From contig NW_020167548.1 of NCBI RefSeq assembly GCF_001641265.1, forward strand, positions 124,001 to 188,000: DNA of 64,000 nucleotides. The letters are read 5' to 3'. Positions 54,440-64,000 of the stretch are shown here, piece after piece. Numbering within the stretch: position 1 is the stretch's first letter; each line of letters opens with the position of its first letter. The notes under the pieces were generated by a model. That model was given only the letters and a program-made list of their open reading frames with translations, was not told the DNA's origin and did not search any database. Both the position numbers and the translations under genes were made by a program. Origin of the DNA: Pseudogymnoascus destructans (lineage: Eukaryota > Ascomycota > Leotiomycetes > Thelebolales > Thelebolaceae).

Positions 54440-57082
54440 ATGGGAATCCCAGGGTATGTTAGGACCTACGACCTATCATTGGAGACACAGTTACTGACGT
54501 AAATAAAATCTAGAATATACAATGAGATAGGTCCAGGTCAAAGAGTGTCTCTGACCAAGCTTGCGGTGGAGAAATTCGAGCAAACTGGGAGGCCGTTCAG
54601 AATAGCTGTTGACATTTCCATATGGAACTTTGAAGTCCAGGGAGGCAAAGGTGAGTTTGAGTTTCTGTTTCTGCAATTTTAGAACACAGTTCTTACGAAT
54701 TAAGGTGGCCCCAATCCGGCACTGCGAACCCTGTTTTATAGGCTCGTAAGACTTGCCGGAACATCCGTTCAGGCAATATTTGTCTTTGATGGGCCCGACA
54801 GGCCTCTCCTGAAACGGAATAAAACCAGACGCAAAGGAGGTTCCGCATACCTGGCCGACGTGCGGAGAACTAAGCTTTTGCTGCAACTGTTTGGCTTTGA
54901 GTCTCACGATGCTCCAGGAGAAGCAGAGGCCGAATGCGCGTTGTTGCAACAACGGGGTTTGGTCGATGCCGTCCTCAGTGAGGACGTGGACACTCTGATG
55001 TTTGGCAGCGGTATAACTATCAGAGACTGGTCGTGTGAGGGATCTGGAAAAACTCCTCCGACTCACGTGTCATTATACGATGCCAAAGTCACCAAGGAGG
55101 GAAAATCTGGCTTGGACCGAGAAGGGATGATCTTGGTCGCCCTAATGAGTGGTGGCGACTATGATACCGCCGGTGTCGCTCGCTGCGGAGCAAAGATTGC
55201 ATGCGAAGCCGCAAGAGCAGGTTATGGCAAATCACTGTGTGACCTCGCCCCTGATGACAGTCCCGGGTTATTGGCCTGGCGCGAAAATCTCGTACACGAG
55301 CTTCATACGAATGAGGGTGGCTATTTCAGACAGAAGAACAAGGCAATCACTGTACCAGACGACTTTCCGAAGGAGGAAATTTTACAGTACTATATGCATC
55401 CTATTGTCTCTTCGGAAGCCGCCCTGTTAAATTTGAGGTCGCGGTTACAGTGGGATAGGGAAATTGACTCGAAAAGACTGAGGATATTTGTTGAGGAATG
55501 TTTCGAATGGACTGGCAAATTGAGCGGAAAGAGGCTGATCCGCCTCCTTGCGCTGCCAATGCTGATCTATAAGCTACGAGAAAGACCTAAGAGTGTCGAC
55601 TCAGGACATGGCAACTTGGTTTTGATAGAGGCCCAAGAACGAGAGATTGTGCAAGAGATCACAGGCGAGAGACAACACTTTTCAACAGATGGCATACTTG
55701 AATTACGCTTAACTTTTGAGCCGTTTGGTATAGTCGGGCTAGACATTGAAGCGGAGATTGATGATGAGAGCAACCCGGACCAACAGGATGAATACCTGGC
55801 TGTGGATGAAGAGAATCTTGAAGTTTATCAATCGGACAACGAACCGACAGGAAAGAGCAGATCCATGAGCCCTATGAAAAATAGACTGGCTGTTTATGAC
55901 CCCACCAAACCCTCTAAGACCTGGGTTTCTCGGAGCATTGCGAGAGTTGGTGTTCCTCTCAAGGTAGAGGATTACGAAGAGTCATTAATGCTGAAGCAAT
56001 CGCGGGCAAACGCGCCGAAACGGAAAGCTGCCCCGAAAGCAACAAAGCATGGCATGAAGCAAGGAGCATTAGATCGATATTTTGTTACAAGCAAACCGGT
56101 CGCCACTGGTGCAGCCTTGTCTTCGGAGTCTCCTAATAAGAAATCTGATCATCAACCACAACTGCCTCCGGTATATCTAGCTCCTTCTCTCGACAAGCCG
56201 CCGTTGCAGCCGAAAGGGACAACCAAGGAACCTCTTCGGCCACGCCGCGAGTACCGCAAAGCTCCTTCTGGGGACCGTTACTGCCAAGTCTCGCCCAAGC
56301 CAAGCAACCCTTGGGCAGCCACACAGTTTCGCTCGTCTCAACCAGTGAGCGCCAATGTGTCAAAGTCTGGAATAAGTCAGTCTAACAAAGGAGGGTCATC
56401 TCAAGCAAGTTCAAGCTTAGCGTCCCAGATGATATCATCATATGATATTTCTTCATCCCGTAACTTGTTTCCAAAGAAGCATTCGAGAAATGGTTCACCG
56501 CCCCTTTACGTCTCGTCTATTTCCGACGCTGAAATACCTACCGGTTCCGTACCGTTGCCTTCAGTTAAGAAACGGACAGCAGTGACTGGCGATCAAGGAT
56601 ATAGTGGAACATCAAGAACTACTCAATCAGATGCGCCAACATCAAGCCTGCAAATCAGCCGCAAGCTTGATATAGATCTAGGTGACCAATATCTGCCCAC
56701 TCTCTCAGACGAAGAATACGACGCGCTGCCCCCTCTTGACTATCTACTTTCGCCACTCCAAACGAACACCTTCTCAACTGAAGATAACAAAGGGACACAG
56801 AATGCAATTGACCTCATGTCCTCTTCTCCTCTCTCACATTACACCACGACAAAACAAGCCGAATCGCCGCTGGCCATGGGCAAACCCTCTTCTCACGCAG
56901 ACGTCCTGTCATTTGCCGACAGCAAAGTCCCTCAAAAGAGATTCCTTGCACCCCGAGAAAGTTTGCCCGGTGCCTGGAAGAAATATACAGAGAAGGAAGT
57001 AGAAGACATGGAGCGGAAGGGCAGAGGCAGGCAGAAATGGAGGGTGAGCCAAGTTGAGGCCTTAGATTTGACGCAGGATTAG
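54440..57082 (+). CDS. YEN1: Holliday-junction resolvase, Yen1/GEN1 (Rad2/XPG family)
   Basis: This cuts four-way DNA junctions and flaps late in recombination. Three exons (54440-54453, 54514-54650, 54705-57082) with introns of 60 and 54 bp give 842 residues. The 14-nt first exon gives MGIPG, the start of the XPG N-domain, in which Gly2 is essential in this family. Metal-binding acidic residues are visible in AVDISIWNFE, GEAEAECALL and DAVLSEDVDTLMFG (N and I domains, about 30-160). GGDYDTAGVARCG starts the helix-hairpin-helix. The long C-terminal half is basic/Ser-rich and probably disordered, typical of phospho-regulated Yen1. It contains AKRK/KRKA-type nuclear signals and a PIP-like segment (QGALDRYFV, about residue 455). 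Confidence 0.92.
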
Positions 57083-57444
57083 CTTGCTATTGAAGATGAA
57101 ACGGATAATGACGAAATGTTTTGATGTTCAAAAGAGTATATAATAACACAAAGCCCATGCAATAATGTCACATATTACATGTTATGATCACGTTGAGAGC
57201 AGGCTGAGTGGTGGCTTTAATATCATTCTGAGAGATATTGTACCGTCTGCGTCTACTTATCTGAGTGGTTTGGTTCCTATTGGCCTTGTATTGGCACAAC
57301 CTCGCCCGGTATTATCTGTATTGATCTTCAAGACAGCCAAATATCCCAGTATTCCAGCTCCACATGGTGTCGAGTAGTGGTGCGACGCAACCAACTCTCA
57401 AAGCTTTCCATATCCATCGCCGACGCGTGCACTCGCACGTGGTA
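57083..57444. other. Intergenic region between converging YEN1 and RPB7
   Basis: No gene was seen. The minus-strand frame reaching 57312 is what RPB7 would read through if its last intron were retained. Confidence 0.4.
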
Positions 57445-58141
57445 TTAGGTATACCTAGGTCGTTCACGGCGGTGGCACACTGTTGTAGTTTAGCACAAAT
57501 ACTCTTGCGGTGGGAACTGGACCAGACTGACCCGAGGTAGTCCTCCTTGATGCTACCAATCGCGTACATGGATCCAACATCAGACCGCAGACCGATCAAC
57601 TTGACCCGGACCTGCGCACCCTTCTCGATCACTTGATCCTCATTGTCGGTCCACTGCCACGGCGTCGCGTTCGGGTCGAACTTGATGTCTTTGGAGATAA
57701 GCTGTGGTGGGGTGCGATTAGCATCTTGGGAACTTGGCCTGGGTCAAAGTCCTTACTTCTCTGGAGACGAAGAACTCGAGAGGTCCAGCCATGCAGTGGA
57801 AGCCAGCTGGGTTCACCGCCGTGACGATGGCATCAACCTGTGCATTGGAAATCAGCTCTACTATGAGGTACAAAAGCACTGGCGTGCCTTACAGTCTCAT
57901 TCTTGAATGGACGCCAGACGACCGCTCTGTATCGAACAGTGAACTCCGCGAGGCCGCTGCCAGGGATGATGCGACCTTCGGAAACATTGAATGTGTCCAT
58001 CACAGAGATGATGTAGTATTGTCCGGTACAGGTTCCCTCCACATCGCTGAGGAGCTTCGAAGTGACTAACTCGTGCATGTTCTTGCCGAAGTACGACGGG
58101 TGCAGGGTGACCTGACGCTCAAGGTTGTGTAGGAAAAACAT
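57445..58141 (-). CDS. RPB7: RNA polymerase II subunit Rpb7
   Basis: Rpb7 forms the stalk of RNA polymerase II with Rpb4. Exons 58141-57893, 57837-57757 and 57701-57532 are secure and code for the N-terminal SHS2 domain (MFFLHNLERQVTLHPSYFG, GSGLAEFTVRYRAVVWRPF) and the S1/OB domain (KGAQVRVKLIGLRSD, then SMYAIGSIKEDYLG). The introns are 55 bp each. The end is less certain. A GTCAGT donor at 57531 with an AG at 57455 gives a 10-nt last exon and a 169-residue protein ending DYLGYT, close to the usual ~171. Reading through instead adds about 70 residues unlike the family. Confidence 0.9.
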
Positions 58142-58821
58142 GTCGCCGGTTTGGGATCTTGGATGAGCGGTGCAATGTCGGTTGAGAAGGCACCAATCTC
58201 AAGATCCACGAAGCTGCCGTGCTAGACTTTCCACAGACACCTCCAAGGCAATTTAGCACATAGAGCACTAGCCTGGCCTGGGATTTCGGCAGAATATGCG
58301 CTGTCTTGAGGTTGGGTGTCTCTTGGAATCCGACGGACGCGCAGTGAAGCGCTTCTCTTGTCCTGGCGCAAGCAGATTCTCTTTATAAACAACGGTCAAA
58401 CACTCTGGCAAGCTCTCTGATCTGGATCGCGGAGCGTGCACAAAGGTTGTCAATGTTTGAACAAGGCAATAAATGAGTGTTGCAGATCTCGTCGAGGTCG
58501 TTGGTAGACGCCGATCGCAGTAAACGCGCCCCAATCGGTCGCGGCGCATTTTTGTGAGGCTCAAACACAGTATCGCACGTGACAAATTGATCATGTGATG
58601 TATTGCGGAAACGGTGGGTCTATGCACCGGTCCGAGGTCCGCGTTGTGAACGTGAGCTGCATCTTATGTGCGGAGCGTCTCGGATATCATAAACCCCTCA
58701 ACGCAACAAATATATTTCCCTGTTCGCCGTCGCTATTAATGGTTTTGCTCCCTCCCGGCTGTGGTTGACTTCTGATATTCTACATACCTGATATTATTCC
58801 CTTTCTCCTCTCCGCCTAAAG
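58142..58821. promoter_or_regulatory. Divergent intergenic region, RPB7 / MPO1-like gene
   Basis: 680 bp with no recognised gene. A minus-strand frame at 58268-58627 is not protein-like in composition and was not called. Confidence 0.4.
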
Positions 58822-59520
58822 ATGGGTGGTACTCTTGACCTGGAGAAGCAGCTATGCTTCGTGAGTATCTCTTGCTGTGAGACCACAACCTCTGGCTGAT
58901 GTGTTCCTTCTCCAGTATAGCTCTTATCACCAGCACCCGGTCAATGTGGGAATACACATGCTATGCATCCCAATGATTCTGTTCTCATTCATCCTCCTTG
59001 TACGTCAAATACTCCGAGTCCGAAGTTTCCGCGTCCCAAGCTCACATCTACGTAGCTCACCAACTCCCCCACGATCATTCCCTTGCCAGAATGGGCCACG
59101 ATCACGAACCTCGACCTTAATCTGGGCACCATAATGGCTCTCTATTACTCCGTCTTCTACATCCTCCTCGAACCAGTGGCCGGTTCCATGATAACGCCTA
59201 TCCTTCTCGCCGGAACCGCATACTCCAAGCACCTTACAACCGTGTCTGCGTACCCAGCAAACCAGATTGCCTTTGGCGTTTTCATCTTCTCTTGGATCGC
59301 CCAGTTTATCGGCCACGGCGCATTAGAAGGTCGCGCTCCCGCCCTCTTTGAGAACCTCCATATGGCACTTGTTACAGCCCCATTTTTCGAATGGATCGAG
59401 CTCCTTTTCAAGCTAGGATATAGGCCCGAGCTGGAGGCAAGAATGAGAAAGAGTGTTGCTGAAGAAACTGCGAGAGCCGAGGCGGCTAAGGCTGCTGGGA
59501 AGAACGGGAAGGCACAGTAG
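58822..59520 (+). CDS. MPO1: Mpo1-like membrane protein (DUF962/YGL010w family)
   Basis: Yeast Mpo1 is an ER dioxygenase that shortens 2-hydroxy fatty acids in phytosphingosine breakdown. Three exons (58822-58860, 58916-58999, 59056-59520), with introns of 55 and 56 bp, give 195 residues. The family's first His motif is YHQHPVNVGIHM (about residues 17-28), and the second is FIGHGALEGRAPAL (about 133-146), which also supplies a His. Four or so hydrophobic segments (LCIPMILFSFILL, ALYYSVFYILLEPVAG, AFGVFIFSWIAQFIG and others) span the membrane. The tail is Ala/Lys/Glu-rich. The first exon codes for just 13 residues. Confidence 0.88.
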
Positions 59521-60062
59521 TGAAACACGGTTGTGAGACTCTTAAAGAGGGGTTAGCGAGAGGTCGGTCTGGGCTGTACAAAGTTTCGGGGGTGGAAAGG
59601 CTTCGGACAGTACTGTCGTCGTCGCATGAATGCGGGTGAAGGACGGAAGTGAAACAGGTGCTGGCAGGAAATTGAGAATACCATCCTGGAGAAGAGCGAC
59701 TGAAGCAGATTCGCTCGGGGATTTCCCTAATATGGCAAAGCGGAAGGCGACACGTTTCTTTGTATATTCCTTTCGTCAGTAATGATCTGATATGAATTAC
59801 GATTTTCCATTGACAACGGGGTCTCACATATCACTAATTGCACCCAGAGACTATAAATTGTGCATGATAGCTTTGATTGCTACCAAAGGCTAACCTAATA
59901 TTATGTCAGAATACTTAACTATATTTCGAAGAATGGGTATGGAAAGAATCGGAAACGACAGAAACAATCGAGCATACTTCCAGAACTGGCTGCGACAAGC
60001 GCATCGCCTATATTTCGAGTTAGCGACAACAAAGTAACTGTGAGGGAGTTAACAAAGGGAGA
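59521..60062. other. Intergenic region between converging genes
   Basis: No gene was seen. Short minus-strand frames here lack context. Confidence 0.4.
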
Positions 60063-61199
60063 TCAGGCATATTTACCGTCTCTCTGGCTGCGATGGCGGC
60101 GTGGAGCGGTCAGGGAACCCATGGATTGGCGGTCAACAGGTCGCTGCTGGGAAGACCTCCTGCCCGCATTGACCCATGCACTCTCAACCGACTCGATCTC
60201 CATGCTCATCCGATTCAGCTCCTTGTCGGTCGGCATCCCACGATGGTACGATGGGCTCTGTGGGTGGCTCTGCGGTACGTATATTGCGAGACCTAGCTGC
60301 TGGTTGGATGACTGGGATGGGCGTTGTGATGAAGAGCGCCAAAGCTCTAGCTGCCGCTCGTTGTTGGGTGGCTGGGAAGGACGTTGCGAGGAAGCACGCC
60401 TGGAGTCTGGCTGCCGCTCGCTGGATGACTGGGCGTAGCGTTGCGATAAAGAGCGACTAGGGGCGGGCGGTGGCCTGGATGTGGACGTCGAGTTTGTCGT
60501 CGCTCTGTGGGGCCTGAGAGGAGCAGGTGGCAACGGCCTGTCCATGTATTCAAAGGAACCATTGTCGTGCGGATGTGGTGTGTTTGGCAGATGCCGGCGG
60601 CTATTAGAACGGCCCCGAAGCCTGCGGTTCGCTAACGAGTATATCGGCGATTCCTCGAAGACAGCAATGTTGGGGTCCTCAAATGGGACACCCGAAGAAC
60701 CAAGGTACTGGCGAAGCGTGTCAGGGTGGAGGTTCTCCGGCTCGCGAAATATGGCTGTGGCTCTGACGTTGGGCAGCCGAGGAGCCTCGCCGTGGAACTG
60801 GACGGCGTTGCTCCTCTCTAGGCCCTGCGGTCTTCGGTCAGCAGGTCGGCGCCTGGTATTACTCCTCTGAAGGTTCGGGTGAGAAATGGGGTTACCAATG
60901 TCGAGGTCTGTCTGGTGCCGATAGACTGGGCGCGGCGGTCTTCGCTGGGCGCTGTCGCGGTCTTTTCTGAGTTGCTCATAAGTAATACCGCGAAAAGCGC
61001 AGTCAGGACATACCTGGACCTTGTTGCAGTCTCGAGTCTGCTGTGGCCTTCTGCAGTTCCTGGGAGGCGAGCTGAACATCTTCGAGAAGAAGCCTTTTCG
61101 GTCCCGCTTCAGCTCTCTAGCTAGGAGATCGGAACACTTCTGTATCTCGGCATGCTCATGCTCACAATGAACATTGAAAATGATGACGGTGCGGCACAT
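60063..61199 (-). CDS. Hypothetical basic, disordered protein with Cys-containing N-terminus
   Basis: An uninterrupted 378-residue frame. The first ~80 residues carry several Cys and His (MCRTVIIFNVHCEHEHAEIQKC, later CRRPQQTRDCNKVQVCPDC) that could bind a metal. The rest is low-complexity and rich in Arg, Ser, Pro and Gln, including repeated SSQRPSQ blocks (about residues 280-320). I recognise no family. Similar Cys-headed low-complexity proteins occur widely in filamentous fungi. The absence of introns and the clear ATG support a real gene, but composition alone cannot exclude a chance frame. Confidence 0.6.
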   Translation of the reverse strand: MCRTVIIFNVHCEHEHAEIQKCSDLLARELKRDRKGFFSKMFSSPPRNCRRPQQTRDCNKVQVCPDCAFRGITYEQLRKDRDSAQRRPPRPVYRHQTDLDIGNPISHPNLQRSNTRRRPADRRPQGLERSNAVQFHGEAPRLPNVRATAIFREPENLHPDTLRQYLGSSGVPFEDPNIAVFEESPIYSLANRRLRGRSNSRRHLPNTPHPHDNGSFEYMDRPLPPAPLRPHRATTNSTSTSRPPPAPSRSLSQRYAQSSSERQPDSRRASSQRPSQPPNNERQLELWRSSSQRPSQSSNQQLGLAIYVPQSHPQSPSYHRGMPTDKELNRMSMEIESVESAWVNAGRRSSQQRPVDRQSMGSLTAPRRHRSQRDGKYA

Positions 61200-62209
61200 C
61201 TTGGCGGATGTGCCTCAGCGCCTGGGTGGTTGTATGCCGCTGCCTGCGCAGCTTGGAGTCGGAGTATTGGAGAACCTTGGGTAAGAGTCGATGCTGTCGT
61301 TTGCTCTTGGTAATGCTTCTCGAGTGGTCTGAAGAGGGGAAAAAAAGGTTGGGAAGAGACATTCGAGGCCATATTTATATAAAATATTGGCATGGCGATG
61401 GCCGCGCCTAAAATTTGACAGTCCGTGGATAGTTCTACAGTTTAGAGACATATATGAAACTAACAAATGAGGCTATTCAGACCGAAACGAGTGTTTCTTT
61501 GTGTTCGTTGATGTTGAACAATGCATTGTTGTCTTATCATAGAAAACAGTGAATGTTTTCCTTTAACCTTTGACATGCATCGTGTGTTTATTCTGAGGTT
61601 TCAGGCACAGTTTGGACGATAGGCTGCTTCCGCCACGGAATATTGTATGAGCTATATAACTTAGTCTGTAACCTTCAATGGCCGTCTTCGTGAGTCAGAG
61701 TTGCCATTCGCCGTTCCGGTCCCGTTCATCTGATGTTTGCTATGTTATTGATTATACCAGGCTGCAAACTGTGCCGTTGTACGACGAGCCTAAACAATTA
61801 TCGTGCCATCCAAAAGTCTAGAGCATGACCATGTGTCCTAAAGACTGATGCCAGAAGCATAAGCTAATAGAACGCATGTCCTTAGCTGCATTCATCACTC
61901 TCTTGTTGATTATCTGAAAATTGTCACACGCGTGGATATAAAAACCTTTCCCACTGGGGATGGAGGCTGTAAAAATGTATTTAATTGAGAATAACCAGCT
62001 CTAGTCTAAAGAAAGTATCCCATTTTGGCCACTCAGTCAAGCTGGCAGCATATGTAGAGATATGCCCCCCAAACGCCATGTGCCCCTCTGATTGTCCTTT
62101 AGTGTAGGTTCAAACCAGGCACAACCCATCCCGCCATAATCAGCAGTGCGCCCCAATCCCAGTCCGTGTCCAAACTCCCATCGTGGTATTATGCTCTTTG
62201 GCAACCATC
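61200..62209. other. 1-kb intergenic region, no recognised gene
   Basis: This is upstream of the basic-protein gene and downstream of TAF10. Frames are short. I see no repeats or RNA genes. Confidence 0.45.
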
Positions 62210-62955
62210 TCACCGGTAGAACTCTCCCCTCTTAACATTAACCCCGTACTCTCCAACCGCCATCCCCAAATCCTCCATCGTCAGCACAGTCCTCCCCTGT
62301 CCACCACCCTGTCCACCTCCTCCATATCCCGGCCGCTGAACACCCAACGCCCCTCCACCAGCTCTCTGCGTCTTCCCCTCCGTGCCCACAGGTGCCGCGC
62401 TGGCGCCTCCAGCAGCCCCGACGAGGTTTCCCATCGGGTTATTGGCTGAGGAGCTGTTCGACGAGCGGATCCGCGAGTATTGGTATGCATCGGCGGCGAT
62501 GTCAGCAACGAACTTTTGGGTCGCGAGAGCGAGGAGGCGAGAGAGGCGCGGGTCGGTTGTGGGTGGTGGGGGAAGCCCGGCGCGTGTGAGGTAGTAGTTT
62601 GTTACTGCGTCTGGGATCTATCGGTGCCAGTTAGAATTTGCACAGTAGGCTACCATGATGCTTGGTAAAGGGGAGATAGGCATGGGAAGTGATATAGAAG
62701 AATGCCGAGGAAGATGAAAGGCGTTTCAAGATAGAAGTGAGACTAGGATCCGTTGTGGCAAAAGACAAAGGAGGCATATGGGAAAGCAAAACATACAATA
62801 GGAGCATAATCATCCATCTTCCCCAGGAACTCCTTCAAGCTGGCATCTTTGCGGCTTGGTAACTTTGGCTCAGGTGCCGGCGCAATTGCCTCTGGGGCTT
62901 CTGATACTGGCTCGGCAGGGCGTGCCGCGCCGCTGGCTTGGGGTGAATCTGGCAT
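62210..62955 (-). CDS. TAF10: TFIID/SAGA subunit Taf10
   Basis: Taf10 is a histone-fold subunit shared by TFIID and SAGA in transcription initiation. Two exons (62955-62797 and 62617-62210) around a 179-bp intron give 188 residues. The N-terminal ~35 residues are Ala/Pro/Glu-rich. The histone-fold region starts with SLKEFLGKMDDYAPI, split by the intron, and continues IPDAVTNYYLTRAGLPPP, DPRLSRLLALATQKFVADIA and DAYQYSRIR. A Gly/Gln-rich insertion (about residues 118-155) separates the fold from the conserved end TVLTMEDLGMAVGEYGVNVK. The intron is longer than most here. Confidence 0.92.
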
Positions 62956-63467
62956 AATTGCAGTGATTTATGAAATAGAGGTCTGATTTCTTTTGCTTCA
63001 GATAGAATTCACCTCAGAATGTCAGATCATTGATGTGGTGATCGATCGTGACGAGGTTGATTATGAGACCCGCGCGGTCGGTAGTTGACTGGTGACGCTA
63101 AAGGGTCCAACGGTGGCGCTAGAAGCGGTTATTTATTCCGCGCGCGTGAATGAAGTCCCGATAAGAGATACTATATAGAGCGAACTGCGAATTGATATCT
63201 GACTTCGTTTTTTGAGCATCTGGTTCGTTGAAAGACTGTGATATAAGAATTATATTTCTATGTAATAAAGAGTCCTCATTATATTTACTGCTAGAATCTT
63301 CTAAACGTATCGATGGTGGTGTTTGTTGGCATTTCCTTGCCTTTATGTGACTGTTATGTAGACCCTTCCTCAGACGCACGAGCAGCATCTAGTACATATT
63401 ACAGTAATTGTACAAATAACCCCTATCCATTTACCCACAAAGCGCCAGTTCCCATTCCCAACTATAT
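62956..63467. promoter_or_regulatory. TAF10 promoter and 3' flank of the carrier gene
   Basis: 512 bp with no gene seen. Both neighbours are on the minus strand, so the part near 62956 should hold the TAF10 promoter. Confidence 0.4.
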
Positions 63468-64000
63468 TCACGGCGATCTCGCCTCCTGTTCCTGTTCCTT
63501 CGCCTGATCCATGCTTATAAAAAATGCCAGCGCGCGCTCATATGTCCACACCGTCACCGCGCTCGCCGGCGCCGCTTTGACCAAACTAACCGTCAATCCC
63601 CTGTACAGCCCCCTCCACCCCTCTCTCCTCACAGTCGCCTTCATGCTTCCTCCAACGCCTCTATAAGCCAACCCACCAACCACATACTGCCGCCTTGTAG
63701 GCCCCTGCACCTGCAGCCGCTTCCTCACTAGATCAAGCGGGAAGACGGCAGTCTTGGCAAACACGCTGGCCGCCACACCCGCTACCGCATCTCCGGACCC
63801 AAACGGCAGCGTCAGTGTCGCGCTGTAGGGGCGAAGTGTCTCGTAGACGGAGAAAAAAAGGCCCATGTACGGCACGATTTGGATTATTCCTGCGGACAGG
63901 CCGCGGAAGAAGCCCGCGGGACCTTCGTTTGTGGCGATGGAACGGATGCCATACCAGAGGCTAGGGTAGACTTTCTGGGTGCCTTGAGCGGCGAACCGGG
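63468..64000 (-). CDS. Mitochondrial carrier, probably thiamine pyrophosphate type (3' part only)
   Basis: Mitochondrial carriers exchange small metabolites across the inner membrane. The C-terminal ~176 residues lie in the window; the gene continues past the right edge. It shows the end of the second carrier repeat (EGPAGFFRGLSAGIIQIVPYMG) and a full third repeat. The third repeat has the signature PLDLVRKRLQVQG (P-x-D/E-x-x-K/R) and EGWRGLYRGLTVSLVKAAPASAVTVWTYE. The RKRLQVQGP stretch and PYMGLFF resemble the Tpc1 group, but substrate assignment from a fragment is tentative. Confidence 0.85.
   Translation of the reverse strand, partial: RFAAQGTQKVYPSLWYGIRSIATNEGPAGFFRGLSAGIIQIVPYMGLFFSVYETLRPYSATLTLPFGSGDAVAGVAASVFAKTAVFPLDLVRKRLQVQGPTRRQYVVGGLAYRGVGGSMKATVRREGWRGLYRGLTVSLVKAAPASAVTVWTYERALAFFISMDQAKEQEQEARSP

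Noticed and set aside
58268..58627. 119-codon minus-strand frame in the RPB7/MPO1 intergenic region
   Set aside because: No recognisable motif, arbitrary composition, and it lies in what should be promoter DNA.

Overview
This window is nuclear DNA of a filamentous ascomycete (Pezizomycotina). The genes are compact, most introns are 45-100 bp with GTAAGT-like donors and CTAAC/CTAAT branch sites, and the products are typical fungal ones: the DASH subunit Dad3, a UCS myosin chaperone, mitochondrial uS5m, TFIIH Tfb4, Rpb7, Taf10 and dynactin Arp10. The mobile-element content would suit Leotiomycetes, but that is a guess. Gene models were built by hand from reading frames and splice signals. I saw no tRNA, rRNA or CRISPR array.

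Layout. 1-3.5 kb is nested LTR-retrotransposon debris: a minus-strand gag/protease cut by a solo LTR with a perfect target duplication, next to a decayed coding relic. 4.1-17.4 kb is a dense block of housekeeping genes: TFB4, SHE4/UNC-45-like, TRM2, MRPS5, DAD3, RTP1 and an aldehyde dehydrogenase. 17.8-27.4 kb is a transposon island. It holds a nearly complete Ty3/gypsy chromovirus element with 475-bp LTRs, gag, pol, a chromodomain and an antisense cysteine-rich ORF. The element sits inside an older, rearranged copy of the same family. 27.5-32.2 kb is a tandem cluster of five F-box/CxxC-knuckle genes, of which only the first reads cleanly. 32.6-64.0 kb is again housekeeping: ARG1 (nine exons, one of 19 nt), an allantoicase relic, a 1,872-residue repeat coiled-coil protein, RPL27, a GAF-domain protein, ATP1, an Arp10-type actin-related protein, YEN1/GEN1 nuclease, RPB7, an Mpo1-like protein, an unknown basic protein, TAF10 and the 3' part of a mitochondrial carrier.

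The housekeeping genes share no pathway. They fall into divergent pairs (TFB4/SHE4, TRM2/MRPS5, DAD3/RTP1, coiled-coil/RPL27, ARP10/YEN1, RPB7/MPO1) separated by 0.2-0.7 kb, which are probably shared promoter regions. The most unusual content is in the transposon island and the F-box cluster. Two different retroelement families carry the same A_AAA_AAC frameshift heptamer abutting the gag stop codon. Two halves of one ancient pol copy flank the young element in opposite orientations, as expected after an inversion. The insertion in the old LTR contains interleaved inverted repeats. The F-box copies carry a recurring upstream sequence block.
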